A stretch of 7,033 nt of DNA from Kiritimatiellia bacterium (GTDB lineage: Bacteria > Verrucomicrobiota > Kiritimatiellia > RFP12 > UBA1067), in assembly GCA_016302985.1 (NCBI GenBank), contig JAEDMN010000176.1:1-7033 (forward strand), given 5' to 3'. Positions 5,324 through 7,033 of the stretch are shown in pieces. A model generated the notes under the pieces. That model did not search any database and was not told the origin of the DNA. It worked only from the letters and a program-made list of their open reading frames with translations. The translations under genes and the position numbers were made by a program. Numbering within the stretch: position 1 is the first letter of the stretch; the number at the start of each line of letters is the position of its first letter.

Positions 5324-7009
5324 ATGAGCGAGTTGTTGTCGATTCTTGTCATGGTGGGCGGTGGCCTGGGGACCTTTCTCCTGGGCATGAAGCATCTTTC
5401 GGAGGGTCTGCAGGCCGTGAGCGGTTCCGGGCTGCGGAAGTTCATGTCGCTGGCGACGACGCACCGTCTGGCGGGCGTGGGGACGGGCCTCGTCACGACG
5501 ATGATCGTGCAGTCGTCCTCGATCATCACGGTGATGGCGGTGGGCTTCGTCTCCTCCGGCCTCATGAATCTCACCCAGGCGATCAACGTCATCATTGGTT
5601 CGAACATCGGCACCACGACGACGGCCTGGTTGATCGCCTTTGCTCCCGACGTCAAGATGCTGGGGCTCTGTGTGGTCCTGTTCGGTGCCGTTCTCTACTT
5701 CTTTCTCAGCCGTGAACGCCTTCACAATCTGGGCCTCGCGTTGATGGGGCTCGGCTTCATCTTCATGGGGCTCTACTGGATGAAGGAGGGCATGGAGCCC
5801 GTGCGCGGGATGCCGGCGGTGGTGGAGCTGTTCAAGTCGATGGACGCGCGGTCGATCTGGGGGCTCATGAAGTGCGTGCTGGTTTCGCTCGTCTTCACGG
5901 CGGTCGTGCAGTCTTCCGCCGCCACGACGGCAATTTCGATGACCCTGGCGCAGCAGGGTCTGTTGAGCTTCGAGGCGGCGGCGGCGACGGTGTTCGGCAT
6001 GAACATCGGCACGACGGTGACGGCCTGGCTCGCGGCCTTCAACGGATCGGCGGAGGCCCGTCAGACGGCGCTCGCCCACACGCTCTTCAACGTGCTGGGG
6101 ACGCTGGTCATCCTTCCGTTCTTCATTCCGGCGATTCTGCCCGTGGCGACCTCCTTCTTCCCGAACTACGCGAAGGCGGTGGTGGCGAACGGCGTCACGA
6201 CCTATCCGAACATCGCCGCGCCGATGGCCGCGATCCACACGCTCTTCAATCTCATCACGACCGCGCTCTTTCTGCCATTTGTCAAACCGTTCGCCCGCTT
6301 TGTTGCACGGATGATTCCCGCAAGGACCTCCGAGAAGCCGCACCTGAGCGCGCTGGAGATGACGAACCACCTCTCTCCGGTGATTGCCTGCGACCAGGCG
6401 CTTCTGGAGGTGACGTTCATGCGCGACAGCGATCTCGAGATGTTCCGCCACGTCCGCCAGGTGCTCACGGGGGAGGCGGACGAACGCACGCAGGAGCACA
6501 TTGCGCACCGCGAGGACGTGCTCGACAATGTACAGAAGGAAGTGACGGAGTTCCTCGGCAAGGTGATGATCAAGCGTGTGCCAATCGAGGTCGCCGAACG
6601 GGCGCGGCGCCTTCTCCGCATGTGCGATGAGCTGGAGTCCGTCTCCGACGAGGCGGCGACGATCGTGAAGGTGACGCGTCGGCTGCGCCGGGACGGGCAG
6701 CAGTTCTCGGACGCGTCCCTGCAGGTGCTGCTCGGCATCCACGACCGGACGCTTGCGTTCGCGGAGAAGGTGTCGGGCTATCTGAAGTCGCCGCGTCCGG
6801 TCTTCGACCTGGAGGCCATACAGACCGAATCGCGAGGACTCCATGAGCTGGTCCGTTCCAGTCGCCAGGGCCAGCTCATGCGCATTGGCCCGGACGACCC
6901 CACGTCGCCGATCCGCGTGCTGGTCGAACTCGACATCCTCAATGCCTATGAGCGCGTCCGCGCCTATTACCTCAATATCGCCGAAACGCTTTCCGGCGGC
7001 AAACGGTAA
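5324..7009 (+). CDS. Na+/phosphate cotransporter family protein with PhoU-like C-terminal domain
   Basis: Inner-membrane transporter of the Na/Pi cotransporter (NptA/YjbB-like) family, 561 aa. It is expected to move phosphate with Na+; some bacterial members act as exporters, so direction is not certain. The membrane part (about 1-330) has the family's inverted duplication: QSSS at 63-66 followed by NIGTT at 94-98, then QSSA at 196-199 followed by NIGTT at 227-231, with GLGTFLLGMKHLSEGL (14-29) before the first repeat. From about 345 to 555 it is soluble and helical, resembling the PhoU-like domain common in this family (for example RRLLRMCDELESVSDEA). No Shine-Dalgarno precedes the ATG at 5324. 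An in-frame ATG at 5351 would cut into the first membrane segment, so 5324 is preferred. It stands alone behind its own Pho-type promoter. Confidence 0.93.
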   Translation: MSELLSILVMVGGGLGTFLLGMKHLSEGLQAVSGSGLRKFMSLATTHRLAGVGTGLVTTMIVQSSSIITVMAVGFVSSGLMNLTQAINVIIGSNIGTTTTAWLIAFAPDVKMLGLCVVLFGAVLYFFLSRERLHNLGLALMGLGFIFMGLYWMKEGMEPVRGMPAVVELFKSMDARSIWGLMKCVLVSLVFTAVVQSSAATTAISMTLAQQGLLSFEAAAATVFGMNIGTTVTAWLAAFNGSAEARQTALAHTLFNVLGTLVILPFFIPAILPVATSFFPNYAKAVVANGVTTYPNIAAPMAAIHTLFNLITTALFLPFVKPFARFVARMIPARTSEKPHLSALEMTNHLSPVIACDQALLEVTFMRDSDLEMFRHVRQVLTGEADERTQEHIAHREDVLDNVQKEVTEFLGKVMIKRVPIEVAERARRLLRMCDELESVSDEAATIVKVTRRLRRDGQQFSDASLQVLLGIHDRTLAFAEKVSGYLKSPRPVFDLEAIQTESRGLHELVRSSRQGQLMRIGPDDPTSPIRVLVELDILNAYERVRAYYLNIAETLSGGKR

Positions 7010-7033
7010 AAGGCGGAACGCCGCGGCAATGGC

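Noticed and set aside
5156..6844. 562-codon open frame on the minus strand opposite the Na+/Pi cotransporter
   Set aside because: His/Arg-rich low-complexity peptide opposite a clear transporter gene; an antisense shadow.
7013..7024. GCGG-AACG-CCGC hairpin after the cotransporter stop
   Set aside because: Four-bp stem and the window ends 9 nt later, so a terminator cannot be judged.

Overview
The window is a compact phosphate-uptake locus, entirely on the + strand, from a GC-rich Gram-negative bacterium. Gram-negative is supported by a predicted outer-membrane beta-barrel with a signal peptide and a terminal Phe. A PVC-group (Verrucomicrobiota/Kiritimatiellota-like) origin is only a guess from protein style. 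No rRNA, tRNA, mobile element or CRISPR array is visible.

Layout. Positions 1-116 hold a promoter with a phased array of Pho-box-like 7-mers. Positions 117-4237 hold a tight pstS-pstC-pstA-pstB-phoU operon: the lipoprotein phosphate-binding protein, two permeases, the ATPase and the regulator. Gaps are 15-20 nt, with a 4-nt pstC/pstA overlap. Positions 4238-4417 hold a second Pho-box array and promoter, plus a small coding-like reading frame that overlaps the phoU tail. Positions 4418-5098 encode a DUF2490-like outer-membrane protein. Positions 5099-5323 are intergenic, with an inverted repeat and a third Pho-box group. Positions 5324-7009 encode a Na+/phosphate cotransporter with a C-terminal PhoU-like domain.

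How the genes fit together. All three transcription units carry CTGACAG-type 7-mers at exact 11-nt spacing. In each, one 7-mer ends exactly 8 nt before a -10-like hexamer. The high-affinity ABC importer, the outer-membrane protein and the Na+-coupled transporter therefore look like one Pho regulon. No phoB/phoR pair is in the window.

The main surprise is PstS. Its conserved blocks are all present but in circularly permuted order. The usual second half (SREDGSGTR to the EGQ...GY block) follows directly after the lipobox Cys, and the usual first half (SGSSSVTP to FTGEISTW) forms the C-terminus. Secondary points are a phoU 3' end whose codon bias sits in the +1 frame, a degenerate first metal motif in PhoU, and an apparently leaderless cotransporter mRNA.
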